A stretch of 7,371 nucleotides of DNA from Bacteroidales bacterium UBA755. Its GTDB lineage: Bacteria; Bacteroidota; Bacteroidia; Bacteroidales; UBA932. The first letter of the stretch is position 1. Every line of letters starts with the position of its first letter. The notes below the pieces were generated by a model, which was not told the DNA's origin, ran no database searches, and saw only the letters and a list, made by a program, of their open reading frames with translations. The DNA is taken from the NCBI GenBank assembly GCA_002297815.1, contig DBKH01000038.1:1-7371 (forward strand), read 5' to 3'. Shown piece by piece: positions 6,054 through 7,371 of the stretch. The position numbers and the translations under genes were made by a program.

Positions 6054-6983
6054 TTATCTGTAATTTGGATTTATGAATGCGTCTGGGTCGTGCGGAAGGA
6101 AGCAGGCCCTGGCGATGTCCTTGCCGGACTTGTCGGGTTCGATGCCGTAGGCTTTGGTGATGTATCCAGCGACTGCCCTGAAGTAGTCCGAATGGGAGGT
6201 CTGTCCCCTGCTGATTTCGATTATCCATTTGAGCCCGTCTCCAGAGGGGCTTCTGAATAGCAGTGCGGTCTCGAAGTAGCGGTCTGCCAGAAGCCTCTCG
6301 AATAGGCCCTCAACATCGGGGACGTGGTCGAAGTCGATGCAGAGGAGGCCAGATTCGGTGACGCAGCCAGCGTTGCTCCGTGATGTGAACTCGCCGCTGA
6401 AGGTGGCGTAGTCGAAGTTGGCGGCCTTGTATATTCTTGCCCTTGACCTGTCCGTTATGCTCCGGAGTGTGCGTGTGCGTTCCTCGGCGTAGCGTCCGGT
6501 GATGTAGTTCCAGGCGTCGAGGACGGTTATGCTCTTGTAGGCGCTGATGTTTGTTATCGGTGCCTTGTAGAACGAGAACCTTGGGCCTTTGTGGATCGGG
6601 AGCGGAGGAATGTCCTTGTATTGGCGGTTCTCTCCGTCAAGGTGGAGGTTCATCTCTCTGTTCAGCGTGGCGAGGAGCTCCTGCCCCGTCTGGTGGTAGT
6701 ACATCGAGGCGAAGTCGAGAGCGTCGCCGTCGGGGATCGCTCCGCTGATGTCGTGATGCCGGGCGCATTCGTCGGAGAGTCGCCGCTCGGGATGGAGTCT
6801 GTGGATGTGGACTTGGAGTGTCCTTTCGCCTCCGGCGTAGGGATTGCGGACTGTGCCGCAATCCCTGCCCGAGACTCGCATAATTGTTTCGCCGGGATAG
6901 AATTTACGGAGTATGTGGCAGTAGATGTCCGCACCCCAGAGGGTGTGCCTCAGCACGGTCTGCTTATTTATCGTCCTTTCCAT
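6054..6983 (-). CDS. BT4734-like (VirE_N) primase-polymerase-like protein
   Basis: Protein of 309 residues. Residues about 35-112 resemble a CHC2-type primase zinc-binding region: RNPYAGGERTLQVHI at 46-60 in the position of the usual CPFH-type segment, and GDALDFASMYY (86-96) like the conserved GD-x-x-x-F end. The metal-binding Cys/His set is not preserved, so this part is probably degenerate. Residues about 135-309 match the BT4734/BF3469-like N-terminal domain, also called VirE_N, which has been related to archaeo-eukaryotic primase palm domains. Candidate active-site features are the acidic pair Asp217/Asp219 in LLCIDFDHV, SPSGDGLKWII (245-255), and the C-terminal DKSGKDIARACFLPHDPDAF (284-303). 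Primer synthesis or polymerase activity is inferred from family, not shown. The start overlaps the upstream helix-turn-helix gene by 20 nt and the stop is 4 nt before the helicase-like gene, so the three are very likely co-translated. Confidence 0.83.
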   Translation of the reverse strand: MERTINKQTVLRHTLWGADIYCHILRKFYPGETIMRVSGRDCGTVRNPYAGGERTLQVHIHRLHPERRLSDECARHHDISGAIPDGDALDFASMYYHQTGQELLATLNREMNLHLDGENRQYKDIPPLPIHKGPRFSFYKAPITNISAYKSITVLDAWNYITGRYAEERTRTLRSITDRSRARIYKAANFDYATFSGEFTSRSNAGCVTESGLLCIDFDHVPDVEGLFERLLADRYFETALLFRSPSGDGLKWIIEISRGQTSHSDYFRAVAGYITKAYGIEPDKSGKDIARACFLPHDPDAFINPNYR

Positions 6984-7353
6984 AGCGTTCGCGGATGTTG
7001 AACATCACATAGTTGTCTTTCAGGATCCGTTCTATGTCTTGACGGAAGTAGTAGATTTTCCTGCCGATACGAGTGTAGGGTATCGTACCGTTCGAGCGGA
7101 GGGTCTGGAGGGTGCGGGGGCTGATGTGGAGCCTCATCATCACGTCCTGGCCGTCAAGGAGGGTGTCTAGGATGCTCTCTCTGTTTCTTTCGCATTGGCA
7201 TCGGAGGACTTCCTCTTCTGTCATCTTTCCCTGTCTCAGGAGTTCATTCTGGATGAACGGGCATTGGCGGAGGATCTTCGAGTACGGCTCGGCGGGGTCG
7301 GCGGCCATCTGGAGGATGATGTCGCCGATTGGCTGCGGTTCACGGCGTCTCAT
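6964..7353 (-). CDS. Small helix-turn-helix (MerR/excisionase-like) protein
   Basis: Protein of 129 residues, first gene of the visible operon. Residues 66-112 are an HTH_17-type helix-turn-helix: a DVMMRLHISPRTLQTLRSNG helix-turn-helix (70-89), then a wing-like strand pair (IPYTRIGRKIYYF) and a closing helix (RQDIERIL). Such domains occur in excisionases and small regulators of conjugative and mobilizable elements in Bacteroidetes. The preceding 65 residues are charged and helical with no assigned domain; the start (MRRREPQPIGDII) recalls the N-terminus of DUF721/DciA-like proteins, which I treat as weak. The ATG at 7353 has a good purine-rich site before it (7356-7365). It ends 20 nt inside the primase-like gene. 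Likely roles are control of this operon or DNA binding at an element's origin or end; neither is proven. Upstream context and promoter lie outside the window. Confidence 0.78.
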   Translation of the reverse strand: MRRREPQPIGDIILQMAADPAEPYSKILRQCPFIQNELLRQGKMTEEEVLRCQCERNRESILDTLLDGQDVMMRLHISPRTLQTLRSNGTIPYTRIGRKIYYFRQDIERILKDNYVMFNIRERYGKDDK

Positions 7354-7355
7354 AG

Positions 7356-7365
7356 CTCTTCCCTT
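7356..7365 (-). promoter_or_regulatory. Shine-Dalgarno-like site for the helix-turn-helix gene
   Basis: Read on the minus strand the bases are AAGGGAAGAG, two bases before the ATG at 7353. Strong purine-rich sites are uncommon in Bacteroidetes, and the other genes here lack an obvious one. It supports ATG 7353 as the true start. Confidence 0.4.
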
Positions 7366-7371
7366 TGGGCG

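Noticed and set aside
5740..6260. Open frames in other frames and strands across the primase/helicase junction (for example 5740-6228 minus, 5907-6260 plus)
   Set aside because: They overlap two well-supported coding frames, have low-complexity Ser/Arg/Thr-rich or Val/Gly-rich translations, and match no family.

Overview
The window looks like a Bacteroidales chromosome or integrated element. Two genes carry the Bacteroidetes -7 promoter box (TAnnTTTG). The families are typical of that order: a lipoprotein-anchored TPR regulator, a small DUF3244-like secreted protein, and a 'VirE N-terminal / DUF3987' primase-helicase pair. Genus cannot be fixed from this stretch. No tRNA, rRNA, integrase or transposase is visible.

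Layout. Positions 1-309 hold a small secreted protein gene on the minus strand with its promoter. Positions 310-956 are AT-rich, with no convincing gene, and contain a run of nine G. Positions 957-2624 (+) encode a TPR lipoprotein with a central membrane segment, a coiled coil and a C-terminal LuxR-like DNA-binding region; it is probably a membrane-bound regulator. A long palindrome (2624-2701) fills almost the whole gap between this gene and the convergent gene at 2708-4171 (-), an AlbA_2/Schlafen-type plus GHKL-type ATPase with a C-terminal winged helix. Positions 4208-7353 (-) are a visibly GC-richer, tightly packed three-gene operon: a small helix-turn-helix protein, a BT4734-like (VirE_N) primase-polymerase-like protein, and a PriCT-2/DUF3987 helicase-like ATPase.

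How the genes may work together. The operon resembles a replication or primase module of an integrated element: an excisionase/MerR-like DNA-binding protein, a primase-type palm domain and an AAA-like helicase, coupled by a 20-nt overlap and a 4-nt gap. The AlbA_2 gene follows on the same strand but has its own promoter at the helicase gene's end. The TPR regulator and the DUF3244-like gene are divergent and may form a separate sensing/output pair.

The most unusual signal is an array of TGCGCA / TGTCA words spaced exactly 9 nt apart. It appears in the intergenic palindrome and again, in the same order, inside the linker of the helicase gene about 3 kb away (42 of 50 bases identical by hand count). 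The two palindrome arms differ by exactly one 9-nt unit. This could be an iteron-like binding site, or a mobile palindromic repeat that also inserts in frame into a protein, comparable in concept to Rickettsia palindromic elements.
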